Shown piece after piece: positions 46,328 through 55,235 of a DNA stretch of 64,000 nt (its first letter is position 1; the number at the start of each line of letters is the position of its first letter). The position numbers and the translations under genes are program-made. Source of the stretch: Rhodobacteraceae bacterium IMCC1909. GTDB lineage: Bacteria > Pseudomonadota > Alphaproteobacteria > Rhodobacterales > Rhodobacteraceae. The notes beneath the pieces were generated by a model. The model was not told the origin of the DNA. It saw nothing but the letters and a program-made list of their open reading frames with translations, and did not search any database. The stretch spans positions 434,001 to 498,000 of the forward strand of contig JAPDHM010000001.1 in NCBI GenBank assembly GCA_030704425.1, written 5' to 3'.

Positions 46328-47212
46328 GTGCAAAACTTGCCGCAATCCATCGATGCAACCACATCTCTGCTCGCTTCTGAAGGCTATGTGGCGGATCGGG
46401 CTTTGTCGACGTTGACCTTCCTGTCTCTTTCGCTCAACCGACCCATTTTTTTGGAGGGAGAGGCCGGCGTTGGAAAAACAGAACTGGCCAAGGTGATTGC
46501 CAAAGGTCTTGGGCGGGATTTGATCCGCTTGCAATGTTATGAAGGGTTGGACGCCAGCAGCTCGGTTTATGAATGGAATTTCGCGGGCCAAATGTTAGCG
46601 ATGCGCAATGGCGCCGAGCAAGGCGACATATATTCAGAAAAATTTTTGATCAAACGCGCCTTGTTGCAGGCGGTTGAACCGCACCCCTCCGGGCCGCCAG
46701 TTTTGTTGATTGATGAGATTGACCGGACCGACGCGCCTTTTGAGGCGTTTCTTCTTGAGGCTTTGTCAGATTTTCAAGTCACCGTGCCAGAGCTGGGCGT
46801 GATCAAAGCTCTCGAGCCGCCGATTGTAATTTTGACCTCTAACCGTACCCGCGAGGTGCATGACGCGTTGAAGCGCCGTTGTCTGTATCATTGGGTCGAT
46901 TACCCCGGGTTTGAGCGCGAGATGGAAATATTGCGTGCGCGGCTTCCAGAGGTGAACGTTCAATTAAGCCGTGAGGTGGTGGCTTTCATCCAAAGGCTTC
47001 GAGAGGAAGAGCTGTTCAAGCGGCCAGGATTGGCGGAGACCTTGGATTGGGCTAAATGCCTTGTGGCACTGGATGTTGTTGCGCTGTCGCCCGATGTGAT
47101 CACAGACACTATTGGCGCGGTGCTGAAATATCAAGATGATATTGCTAAAATCACTGGCGGCCCTGCGACGCGTATTCTGGAGCAGATTAGGCAAGATATG
47201 CAGGCGCTGTAA
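46328..47212 (+). CDS. coxD: MoxR-type AAA+ ATPase, CoxD-like
   Basis: 294 residues. Walker A GEAGVGKT (residues 44-51), Walker B LLIDEIDR, sensor region ILTSNRTREVHDALKRRC. MoxR ATPases pair with VWA proteins to mature metalloenzymes; CoxD/CoxE assemble the active site of CO dehydrogenase in Afipia. Start is taken as GTG 46328 with GGGG eight bases before it; the frame is open back into coxM, but the hairpin lies between. Its TAA overlaps the coxE ATG by one base. Confidence 0.85.
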   Translation: MQNLPQSIDATTSLLASEGYVADRALSTLTFLSLSLNRPIFLEGEAGVGKTELAKVIAKGLGRDLIRLQCYEGLDASSSVYEWNFAGQMLAMRNGAEQGDIYSEKFLIKRALLQAVEPHPSGPPVLLIDEIDRTDAPFEAFLLEALSDFQVTVPELGVIKALEPPIVILTSNRTREVHDALKRRCLYHWVDYPGFEREMEILRARLPEVNVQLSREVVAFIQRLREEELFKRPGLAETLDWAKCLVALDVVALSPDVITDTIGAVLKYQDDIAKITGGPATRILEQIRQDMQAL

Positions 47213-48429
47213 TGGCAGACGCTACAGGAAGGCTTCCGGATAACATTGTCTATTTTGGTCGTGCCTTGCGACGGGCCGGGGTTCCTGTGGGAACGGCACA
47301 AATACTTGAAGCATTGCGTGCGGTGCAATTGGTTGGTTTCACCAAGCGGCAGGATTTCCACACTACCCTACGGGCGATGATTGTCACCCGACCCGAGCAT
47401 CTGTTGATATTCGATCAAGTCTTCGCAATGTTCTGGCGTGATCCTGATTTTTTGGAAAATATGATCACCAACCTTTTGCCTGTAATAACGGCGCCACCGG
47501 TTGAGAGTCCGATGAAGCCGGCGCAGAATAGGGCTGCTGAAGCCATGGCGGCTGGTGCAGGCAAACCGCGTGATGCGCCCCCCGCAGAGTTATTGGAAAT
47601 GGATGCGCAGTTTTCTCATTCAGATGTGGAAAAACTGATGCAAAAGGATTTTGAGGCGATGAATGCCGCGGAAATTCGCCAAGCCGAACAGGCCATTCGA
47701 AGCCTGCGGTTGGATTTGCCACGAGTGGTGGGCCGGCGTTATGAGCCGGCGGCTCAGGCTTTGCGGATTGATCGGCGAAAGGCCATGCAACAAGCCCGGC
47801 GCAGCGGCGGCGAAATCCTGACTTTGGCCAAGCGGCGGGCAAAGCCCCGACAGCTTAATCTGGTGGTGCTCTGTGATATTTCTGGTTCTATGACCCGCTA
47901 CAGCCGGATGATGATGCATTTTGTCCATTCCTGCGCGCAGGCACGCGGATCGGACTGGGCCGCGGTGCATGCGTTCACCTTCGGCACGCAGCTGCACAAT
48001 ATTTCGCCGCAACTGAGCATCAAAGACCCTGATGCTGCGCTGACTGCGATCGGACAACATGTGCAAGATTGGGAGGGCGGCACGCGCATTTCTGCAAGCC
48101 TTGGGGTGTTCAATCGCGACTGGGCCCGGCGGGTTTTGTCTACACCTGCGGTTGTTTTGCTTATCAGTGATGGGCTCGAGCGGTCGGGACTTGCGGAGTT
48201 GGAAGGAGAAATGTCCCGATTGGCGCTGCAAGCTCGGGAGTTGATTTGGCTCAATCCCTTGCTGCGTTGGGATCAATTTTCGCCGCAGGCTGCGGGCATT
48301 AAAGCGATGTTGCCGCATGTGTCCTCATTGGTGGCATGTCACAACCTTGGCAGCTTGCGGGATCTGTCAGAACATTTGAACGGCCGGCGCGGTGTCGATC
48401 ACAAGGCGCGATTGCTCCGTTTGCTCTGA
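47212..48429 (+). CDS. coxE: VWA-domain CoxE-family protein
   Basis: 405 residues. N-terminal helical domain to about residue 190, then a von Willebrand A domain with the MIDAS motif D222-x-S224-x-S226 (CDISGSMT) and GGTRISASLG. It is the partner of the MoxR ATPase just upstream and probably acts as an adaptor in the maturation of the molybdenum hydroxylase. The ATG shares an A with the coxD stop. Confidence 0.9.
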   Translation: MADATGRLPDNIVYFGRALRRAGVPVGTAQILEALRAVQLVGFTKRQDFHTTLRAMIVTRPEHLLIFDQVFAMFWRDPDFLENMITNLLPVITAPPVESPMKPAQNRAAEAMAAGAGKPRDAPPAELLEMDAQFSHSDVEKLMQKDFEAMNAAEIRQAEQAIRSLRLDLPRVVGRRYEPAAQALRIDRRKAMQQARRSGGEILTLAKRRAKPRQLNLVVLCDISGSMTRYSRMMMHFVHSCAQARGSDWAAVHAFTFGTQLHNISPQLSIKDPDAALTAIGQHVQDWEGGTRISASLGVFNRDWARRVLSTPAVVLLISDGLERSGLAELEGEMSRLALQARELIWLNPLLRWDQFSPQAAGIKAMLPHVSSLVACHNLGSLRDLSEHLNGRRGVDHKARLLRLL

Positions 48430-48539
48430 TGAAGGCCAGCCGCTCCCATGCGACGCAGGGATGTGCATCGCCCAGCAGTGATTGATGCGACACCAACAGT
48501 TCGTTATCACTGTGACAAGTTCAATCTATGAGGGGCGTG

Positions 48540-49346
48540 ATGTCTGATTTGCTCAAAAAACCTTTTGGCACCCATGGAAAAGTGCATGAAATCACGCCGC
48601 ACTCTGCGGGTTGGCGTTATGTGGGCTTTTCACTTTATCATTTGCGTGCTGGCGAACGCGCTGCGGAGCTGACCGGCGATCGCGAACTTATTTTGGTCAT
48701 GGTAGAAGGCAAGGCGAAGATCTCAGGCGGGGGGCAAAACTGGGGGGTTTTGGGCGCGCGAATGTCCGTATTCGAAAAGACGCCGCCGCATTGTCTTTAT
48801 CTGCCCAATGATACCGACTGGGTGGCAGTTGCCGAGACCGATTGTGTTATTGCTCTGTGCACAGCGCCAGGCAAAGGCGGCCATGCGGCCCGCCGGATCG
48901 GGCCAGAGGGCATCACGCTGACCGAGCGGGGCAAGGGTGTGAATACCCGCTACATCAATAATATAGCGATGGAAAACGAAGATTACTGCGATAGTTTGCT
49001 GGTGACGGAGGTGTTCACACCGCCGGGACATTGGTCCTCTTATCCCAGCCATCGCCATGATGAAGATGATTATCCGCGGATCACCTATCTTGAAGAGACC
49101 TATTACCATCGGCTCAACCCTGCTTCAGGCTTTGGGGTTCAGCGGGTCTATACGGATGATGGTCAATTGGATGAGACAATGGCGGTCAAGGATGGGGATG
49201 TGGTCTGCGTGCCGCGCGGCCATCACCCTTGCGGTGCGCCACATGGCTTTGAAATGTATTATCTCAACGTCATGGCTGGGCCGCTGCGCAAGTGGCGATT
49301 TGTGGCGGCGCCAGAGGTGGAATGGATCATGGAACGGGACGCTTGA
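48540..49346 (+). CDS. iolB: 5-deoxy-glucuronate isomerase
   Basis: 268 residues, bicupin. HRHDEDDYPR carries metal ligands, and PRGHHPCGAPHGFEMYYLNVMAG is the C-terminal IolB signature. It isomerises 5-deoxy-D-glucuronate to 5-dehydro-2-deoxy-D-gluconate in myo-inositol breakdown. Start at 48540 with GAGGGG upstream; another ATG lies four codons earlier. No other iol gene is in the window, so it is separated from its pathway. Confidence 0.92.
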   Translation: MSDLLKKPFGTHGKVHEITPHSAGWRYVGFSLYHLRAGERAAELTGDRELILVMVEGKAKISGGGQNWGVLGARMSVFEKTPPHCLYLPNDTDWVAVAETDCVIALCTAPGKGGHAARRIGPEGITLTERGKGVNTRYINNIAMENEDYCDSLLVTEVFTPPGHWSSYPSHRHDEDDYPRITYLEETYYHRLNPASGFGVQRVYTDDGQLDETMAVKDGDVVCVPRGHHPCGAPHGFEMYYLNVMAGPLRKWRFVAAPEVEWIMERDA

Positions 49347-49365
49347 GGGCTCGATTTAACGGGCG

Positions 49366-49698
49366 TTATAGCAAGGCAAATACCACCGGAGCAAAGAACA
49401 CGCCGAGGCCCGCCAACATGCCCCAAATGACCTTGCGGGTCAGATAGGCTGTGCCAACGGCGGCGCACGCTGCGGCGAGGTGCAACAAAGTGACCCCATC
49501 GGCGGCATCGGTGGGCCAAAGTACAAGAGGCGCCACCATGCCCGGAAGGACAGCGACCGGGGTGAAGCGAAGCATCCGCTCGATCACAGGCACCATGCGC
49601 TTTGAACCGATCAAGCCCAAAAATGAGAAGCGTATCGCAAATGTACCGATCGCCATGAGCGCAATAATCAGCCAAATTTCAACTTGTGAGTAATTCAT
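49366..49698 (-). CDS. azlD: AzlD-family branched-chain amino acid exporter small subunit
   Basis: 110 residues, three to four transmembrane helices, with IGTFAIRFSFLGLIGSKRM and LRFTPVAVLPGMVAPLVL typical of AzlD. It works with AzlC as a two-part exporter in the inner membrane. Its ATG (49696-49698) overlaps the azlC stop, so the pair is coupled. The frame is open far upstream, but that is a shadow of azlC. Confidence 0.88.
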   Translation of the reverse strand: MNYSQVEIWLIIALMAIGTFAIRFSFLGLIGSKRMVPVIERMLRFTPVAVLPGMVAPLVLWPTDAADGVTLLHLAAACAAVGTAYLTRKVIWGMLAGLGVFFAPVVFALL

Positions 49699-50399
49699 GC
49701 TTTGCGCTCCAGCAGTGTTTCCACCAAGACCCCTGTGATCATGGCGCAGAGGGCCGCAATCAACAGCCCGCTGCCCGACGGCAGGCCCGCAAGAGCCAGA
49801 GCGAGAAGAATTGACACCACAGCAGCGGCGATATGGGCTGGCGATTTCAGCATGGGCGCTACAGTCGATAAAAACGCCAAGGGTAAGACGAAGGACACCT
49901 CCCAATTGGCCGGAATCCAAACGCCGATCTCTGCGCCAATATAGGTGAAGAGGCACCACAGCGGGGCAATTGTGAGCGAGACCCCTAAGAAATACGCAAC
50001 CCGTGATGGCAGCGGCATGTCTGGCTGGTCTTCGTATTTTGCAACAGCGAGCACATAGCTGTGATCAAAGTTTAAATACCCAATGAAGGCCCGCTGCAAA
50101 AGTGGCGCGGCGCCCAAATGCGGCGCCAAAGCGGCAGAATACATAGCCATCCTAAGATTGACCGCCAGGGCGGCTGCGAGAATAAAACCAATGGCAGCAT
50201 TGTCGAGCATCAATTGCAGCGCCGCAAATTGCGAGGCACCAGCGATGACGAGAATGGAAAAACTCAAGGTTTGGGCCAGGCTCAATCCGGCCTCAATCGC
50301 CACAACTCCAAATAATGTAGCGAAAGGCACGACCATGACAATAAAGGGCAATACATCCACAACCCCAGTCCCAAAAGCGGATCGTTCTGTAGAGCGCAT
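49695..50399 (-). CDS. azlC: AzlC-family branched-chain amino acid exporter
   Basis: 234 residues, hydrophobic throughout, with PFATLFGVVAIEAGLSLAQ, AGASQFAALQLM and ALAVNLRMAMYSAALAPHLG, which are signature AzlC segments. It exports amino acids such as isoleucine/leucine analogues with AzlD. It is close to cimA, an isoleucine-biosynthesis gene, but no shared transcript is evident. Confidence 0.92.
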   Translation of the reverse strand: MRSTERSAFGTGVVDVLPFIVMVVPFATLFGVVAIEAGLSLAQTLSFSILVIAGASQFAALQLMLDNAAIGFILAAALAVNLRMAMYSAALAPHLGAAPLLQRAFIGYLNFDHSYVLAVAKYEDQPDMPLPSRVAYFLGVSLTIAPLWCLFTYIGAEIGVWIPANWEVSFVLPLAFLSTVAPMLKSPAHIAAAVVSILLALALAGLPSGSGLLIAALCAMITGVLVETLLERKA

Positions 50400-50462
50400 G
50401 ATGAGGTCAGCCTTTTTGCACGATTGTTGACAGATGGCGCGCGGCCCAGGGGCAGATTTGCC

Positions 50463-52085
50463 CTAGGCGGGGGGGGGCGTATCGCGAATTAACTTCCAAT
50501 TGACCGCATCCAACAGGGCCTCAAAGCTGGCGTCAACGATATTGGCGGAAACGCCGACGGTGGCCCAGCTGCGCCCTTTGCTGTCTTCGCAGTCGATCAC
50601 CACGCGCGTCACCGCCTCTGTGCCGCCTTGGGTTATGCGCACTTTGTAATCAGTTAAATTCATGTCATCGATCATCGCCTGATAAGGGCCAAGGTCTTTG
50701 GCCAGAGCCTTAGACAGCGCATTCACAGGGCCCCGGTCGTTGCCCAGCTCATCCATCGATTCGCTGACGGACATTTTCTTTTCGCCGTCAATCCGCACCA
50801 CAACCAATGCCTCTGATAATGAGACCATGCGATTGTATTTATTTTTGCGCCGCTCTACCGAGACTTTGTAGCGTTTGACTTCAAAAAAAACTGGACATAG
50901 CCCCAATTCCCGCCGCGCTAATAGCTCAAAACTGGCTTGTGCGGTGTCGAAGGAATATCCTTGTGCTTCGCGCTCTTTGACCAATTCCAAAATACGCCCC
51001 AATGCGGGGTCGTCTTTTTTGACGATCAAATTCGCCTCCTTGAGGCGTTTGCGTAGGTTCGATTGTCCGGCTTGGTTCGACATGGGGATGTCGCGTTGAT
51101 TGCCGACCAAGGCCGGGTCGATATGCTCATAGGTGACAGGGTTCTTGAGAATGGCGCTGGCATGTAGGCCGGCTTTATGGACAAATGCGCTGGCTCCGAC
51201 GAAAGGGGCCTGGGGCGCTGGTATCCGGTTGAGAATATCGTCGAGCACCCGTGAGGCGCGTTTTATGTCCCGCAAAGCCGCATCGGTGACGCCGATCTCA
51301 TATTTCGAACGATAGGGCTCTTTGAGCTTGAGGATTGGCAGAAGTGAGGTGAGGTTGGCATTGCCGCATCGCTCGCCCAACCCGTTCAGCGTGCCTTGAA
51401 TTTGCCGTGCCCCTGCGTCGATGGCAGCCAGGGTATTGGCGACAGCATTTTCTGTATCGTTATGGGTGTGAATGCCCAAATGATCACCCGGCAGTCCGGC
51501 GGTGATGACCTCTTGCACGATCTGTCCAACCTCGGTCGGCAAGGCACCCCCATTGGTGTCGCATAGGATGATCCAACGTGCGCCTGCTGCAAAGGCGGCC
51601 TGAATGCAGGCGCGTGCATAATCGGGATTGGCCTTATAGCCATCAAAGAAATGTTCCGCATCAAACAGAGCTTCCCGGCCCTGGCTAACGAGATGCTCGA
51701 TTGAGCGCCTGATGTTCTCGATATTTTCGTCCAAGGTGATGCCAAGTGCGGTTTCGACATGAAAATCATGGGTTTTACCAACGAGGCATACCGCGGATGT
51801 ATTGGCATTGACCACAGCGTTAAGGGCTGTGTCATTTTCGGCCGAATGCCCGGCGCGTTTGGTCATGCCAAAGGCTGTGAAGGTGGCGCGGAGCTCGGGC
51901 TGACTGTCGAACCAGGCGCTGTCGACCGGATTGGCACCGGGCCACCCGCCTTCTATATAATCGACGCCAAGCGTGTCTAAGGTCGCCGCAATTTGCTGTT
52001 TTTCCGCGAGTGAAAATTGCACCCCCTGCGTCTGCTGCCCGTCCCTAAGGGTGGTGTCATAGACATATAGGCGTTCTTTGGTCAT
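50463..52085 (-). CDS. cimA: (R)-citramalate synthase
   Basis: 540 residues. DRE-TIM aldolase-type barrel with YDTTLRDGQQTQG at the start, metal site GIHTHNDTENAVAN, GTLNGLGERCGNANL, and a C-terminal LeuA-type allosteric domain. Full-length CimA, condensing pyruvate and acetyl-CoA to citramalate for threonine-independent isoleucine synthesis. The ATG at 52085 follows GGAG six bases upstream. The stop lies in a run of G/C (the protein ends TPPPA). Confidence 0.93.
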   Translation of the reverse strand: MTKERLYVYDTTLRDGQQTQGVQFSLAEKQQIAATLDTLGVDYIEGGWPGANPVDSAWFDSQPELRATFTAFGMTKRAGHSAENDTALNAVVNANTSAVCLVGKTHDFHVETALGITLDENIENIRRSIEHLVSQGREALFDAEHFFDGYKANPDYARACIQAAFAAGARWIILCDTNGGALPTEVGQIVQEVITAGLPGDHLGIHTHNDTENAVANTLAAIDAGARQIQGTLNGLGERCGNANLTSLLPILKLKEPYRSKYEIGVTDAALRDIKRASRVLDDILNRIPAPQAPFVGASAFVHKAGLHASAILKNPVTYEHIDPALVGNQRDIPMSNQAGQSNLRKRLKEANLIVKKDDPALGRILELVKEREAQGYSFDTAQASFELLARRELGLCPVFFEVKRYKVSVERRKNKYNRMVSLSEALVVVRIDGEKKMSVSESMDELGNDRGPVNALSKALAKDLGPYQAMIDDMNLTDYKVRITQGGTEAVTRVVIDCEDSKGRSWATVGVSANIVDASFEALLDAVNWKLIRDTPPPA

Positions 52086-52157
52086 GAGGGGCTCCACTTT
52101 GAGCGCATAAAACCAGCGCAAGGCAAAAGGTCAACCCCGCGGCGGCGCCACTCGGCC

Positions 52158-53315
52158 CTAACGCTGCACCATGAGCGCATCGAGCCCATGGAAATGGTAG
52201 CTATTGGCATATGTTGGCGTTTGGCTGATGTGCAAATTCGGGCAGCGCTCAAACAGCACCTGCAAACCGAGTGAAATTTCCAGCCGGGCAAGCGGCGCGC
52301 CAACGCAAAAATGCAACCCCGCACCGAAGGATTGATGCGCGGCGATCTTGCGGTGCGGATCGAACACATGGGGGTTTTCGACAAAGGCCGGATCACGATT
52401 GGCCGCGGCCAAGAGGCATGCCACCTCTTGACCCTTGTGAATGTCAAAGCCAAAGCACCGGGTGTCTTCATAAGCAAATCGGGTGAAGAGATGCAGAGGT
52501 GGGTCGAAGCGCAAGACTTCTTCGACCAATGGCGGTGTCACCTCACGATAGGGGCTCGGCAGAAGCGTTTTGAGCGCATTGCCCAGCGTATGCACCGTGG
52601 CCTCATGGCCGGCGTTGAGCAGCAATATACAGGTTGAGATCAACTCCGGGCCGGTGAGTTTTTCGCCCGCTTCTTCTGCCGCAATAAGATCGGACAACAG
52701 ATCATCGCGTGGCGCGCTGCGCCGGTGGGCGATGTAGCTGTCGAGGAAGGCCGTAAACTCTAGCGTTGCCTGGTTGGCCGCGACTTGCGTTTCATAGCTG
52801 TGGTTCGATTGATACATGGCGACCATGGCATTGGACCAGGTGAGCAGATCTGCGCTGCGATCGCTGGGCACGCCTAAAAGTTTGGCGATGATATGCACAG
52901 GGAGAGGACGTGCGAAGGCGTTGAGGAAGTCAAAAGGTTGCGTGGGAAAAGCATCGATTAACCTGTGGCAGGTATCTATGATCTCTGGTGTCATGGCAGC
53001 CACTTTTTTACTGGTAAAGGCGCGTAAAACCAAGCCGCGCAATCGGCTGTGGCGCGGCGGCTCAAGCTCAAGCATCGAGTGGCTCTCATTGGCTTGCCAG
53101 TCGGCAAGATGGGCAGGGCATTGCGGCGGCGTCAGGGCCTCGCGGCCAAACTTGCGGTTGGTCAAAAGGCCGCGCACCGCCCGGTAGGTGACGGCCGCTG
53201 GCATGTGATAGTCGTCCCACCATACCAGATCTCCCATGGCGCGTGCGCGGTCATAGGCCGGATAGGGATCTTGCACAAAGCTGGGATTTGTTGGTGATTG
53301 TTTGAATATTTGCAT
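52158..53315 (-). CDS. cytochrome P450
   Basis: 385 residues, soluble class I type. I-helix LLNAGHEATVHTLGN (the usual acid-Thr pair is replaced by Ala-Thr), K-helix EEVLRF with ExxR, and heme loop FGAGLHFCVGAPLAR with Cys337 as heme ligand. Substrate unknown. No ferredoxin or ferredoxin reductase gene is adjacent, so it would use general redox partners. It lies upstream of cimA on the same strand with a 72-bp gap. Confidence 0.92.
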   Translation of the reverse strand: MQIFKQSPTNPSFVQDPYPAYDRARAMGDLVWWDDYHMPAAVTYRAVRGLLTNRKFGREALTPPQCPAHLADWQANESHSMLELEPPRHSRLRGLVLRAFTSKKVAAMTPEIIDTCHRLIDAFPTQPFDFLNAFARPLPVHIIAKLLGVPSDRSADLLTWSNAMVAMYQSNHSYETQVAANQATLEFTAFLDSYIAHRRSAPRDDLLSDLIAAEEAGEKLTGPELISTCILLLNAGHEATVHTLGNALKTLLPSPYREVTPPLVEEVLRFDPPLHLFTRFAYEDTRCFGFDIHKGQEVACLLAAANRDPAFVENPHVFDPHRKIAAHQSFGAGLHFCVGAPLARLEISLGLQVLFERCPNLHISQTPTYANSYHFHGLDALMVQR

Positions 53316-53468
53316 GTCGTCATGACAGCCGAAAAGGGGCAGGCTGGCAAGATGTGTTGAGCGTATTTAAATATCCGAGTCAAAAACAACGAATGCTGCT
53401 TGTTTTTTTGCCGCCGCGAGATACAGTTATCTTCACGCCGGAGAAACCGGTTAAATTGGGAGGATACC

Positions 53469-54470
53469 ATGAAATACTTTACTGCGGCCGCGGCCGCTGT
53501 TGCACTGTCGTTTTCTGCGAGCTCAGCTATTGCTGCCTGTGATTCCGGAGAGATCGTCATCAAATTTAGTCACGTTACAAACACAGACAAGCATCCGAAA
53601 GGCATAGCGGCCACATTGCTTGAACAACGGGTTAACGATGAGATGAACGGCAAGGCCTGCCTTGAAGTATTCCCGAACTCCACGCTTTATAACGACAACC
53701 AAGTTTTAGAAGCACTGTTGCAAGGTGACGTTCAAATGGCGGCGCCATCCTTGTCAAAGTTTGAGCAGTTCACAAAAAAATTCCGCATTTTTGACCTGCC
53801 GTTCATGTTTAAGAACATCAATGCGGTTGATGAGTTCCAAAACTCAGAAACTGGTCAAGCGATGAAGCAATCTATGACAAAGCGGGGCCTCCTTGGCCTA
53901 GCATTCTGGCATAACGGCATGAAGCAAATGTCAGCAAACGTTCCATTGAATGTGCCATCTGATGCAAATGGATTGAAATTCCGTGTTCAGAACTCTGACG
54001 TTTTAAAAGCACAAATGGCTGCGATGGGTGCGTCCCCTCAGCCGATGGCGTTCTCTGAGGTTTATGGTGCGTTACAAACTGGCGTTGTAGATGGACAAGA
54101 GAATACTTGGTCTAACATCTACGGTAAGAAGTTCTTCGAAGTTCAGGACGGCACCACAGAAACAGATCATGGCATCATCGACTATTTAGTCGTGACATCT
54201 ACTGATTTCTGGGATGGCTTGCCTGCCGACGTTCGTGACCAGTTGGCGACCATTCTTGACGAGGTGACCGCGGCACGCAACGCAGAGTCCACTGCTGTAA
54301 ACGCCAGTAACAAGAAAGCAATCTTGGATGCTGGCGGTGTCGTTCGCACTTTGACAGCAGATCAGCGCGCTGAATGGGTTAAAGCCATGATGCCTGTCTG
54401 GGATCAGTTTGTAGGGGATGTGGGTCAAGAAAACATTGACGCAGCTCAAGCGATTAATGCCAAACACTAA
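53469..54470 (+). CDS. dctP: TRAP transporter substrate-binding protein DctP
   Basis: 333 residues with signal peptide MKYFTAAAAAVALSFSASSA cut near residue 22. Typical DctP features: KFSHVTNTDKHPKG, SKFEQFTKKFRIFDLPFMF, MKQMSANVPL, and GLKFRVQNSDVL with the conserved Arg that binds the carboxylate, then GALQTGVVDGQENTWSNIY. It probably binds a C4-dicarboxylate-like acid in the periplasm. GGGAGG precedes the ATG. It is followed by a strong palindrome and dctQM. Confidence 0.94.
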   Translation: MKYFTAAAAAVALSFSASSAIAACDSGEIVIKFSHVTNTDKHPKGIAATLLEQRVNDEMNGKACLEVFPNSTLYNDNQVLEALLQGDVQMAAPSLSKFEQFTKKFRIFDLPFMFKNINAVDEFQNSETGQAMKQSMTKRGLLGLAFWHNGMKQMSANVPLNVPSDANGLKFRVQNSDVLKAQMAAMGASPQPMAFSEVYGALQTGVVDGQENTWSNIYGKKFFEVQDGTTETDHGIIDYLVVTSTDFWDGLPADVRDQLATILDEVTAARNAESTAVNASNKKAILDAGGVVRTLTADQRAEWVKAMMPVWDQFVGDVGQENIDAAQAINAKH

Positions 54471-54487
54471 ACTTTTGAAAGCGTAAC

Positions 54488-54513
54488 TTTGGCCCGCAGA
54501 TCTGCGGGCCAAA
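54488..54513. promoter_or_regulatory. 26-bp perfect palindrome between dctP and dctQ
   Basis: A perfect inverted repeat centred on GCAGATCTGC, with arms TTTGGCCCGCAGA and TCTGCGGGCCAAA. It lies 17 bp after the dctP stop. Such intercistronic hairpins commonly keep binding-protein mRNA more abundant than permease mRNA; a T-rich stretch (TGTTTCTT) follows, so partial termination is likely. Confidence 0.75.
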
Positions 54514-54538
54514 TGTTTCTTGATAGGACCCTTTCGAC

Positions 54539-55231
54539 ATGTCATCAAATGCCACTACGCCACGGTCAAGATGGGGCCATTGGATCAACGAATTTGAAGA
54601 AACAGCCATCGCTGTTCTTTTGGGCCTCATGACTTTGATCACTTTCGCAAATGTTGTTTTACGCTATGGGTTCAACACTGGCTTGATCTGGGGCTTAGAG
54701 GCGACAACATTTTTGTTTGCTTGGTTGGTGCTCTTCGGTGTCAGCTATGCGGTGAAGGTCACCGCGCATTTGGGTGTCGATGCCCTCATCAATATTTTTG
54801 CACCGAAAACCCGCCGCATTCTGACGCTGATCGCGGCCGCGGTTTGCATTGTCTATGCTGGCTTGCTGATGAAAGGGGCTTGGGACTACTGGGCCAATTT
54901 CGCCAATTTACCTCAGACAACGGGCCGTTGGTTTCCAACAGGTTTTGAAGAGATGAAACGCACCTCTTACCGCGGATGGTATGAGGTCATTGATATCGCC
55001 TTTCCCGACTGGTTGCGCTGGATCCAGCCGATTATGAATGATGGCGATCATTACGAAAAAATTCCAAGGTTCATTCCCTATGCGATCTTGCCGATCGGGA
55101 TGGCGCTGCTCTTGTTCCGCTTTGTCCAAGTCTTCGTGCGCTTGCTTCGCGGCCGAGAGGCCAGCTTGATTGTCAGCCATGAGGTTGAAGAGGCTGTGGC
55201 AGAAGTTAAACATCTTAACGCTAAGGACTAA
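54539..55231 (+). CDS. dctQ: TRAP transporter small permease DctQ
   Basis: 230 residues with four transmembrane helices: about 23-45, 55-75, 95-115 and 175-195. The family usually has about 160-190 residues; here an extra stretch of about 55 residues lies between helices 3 and 4 (TTGRWFPTGFEEMKR; PIMNDGDHYEKIPRF). It is the partner of DctM. The stop is 4 bp before the dctM ATG. Confidence 0.9.
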   Translation: MSSNATTPRSRWGHWINEFEETAIAVLLGLMTLITFANVVLRYGFNTGLIWGLEATTFLFAWLVLFGVSYAVKVTAHLGVDALINIFAPKTRRILTLIAAAVCIVYAGLLMKGAWDYWANFANLPQTTGRWFPTGFEEMKRTSYRGWYEVIDIAFPDWLRWIQPIMNDGDHYEKIPRFIPYAILPIGMALLLFRFVQVFVRLLRGREASLIVSHEVEEAVAEVKHLNAKD

Positions 55232-55235
55232 CCCT

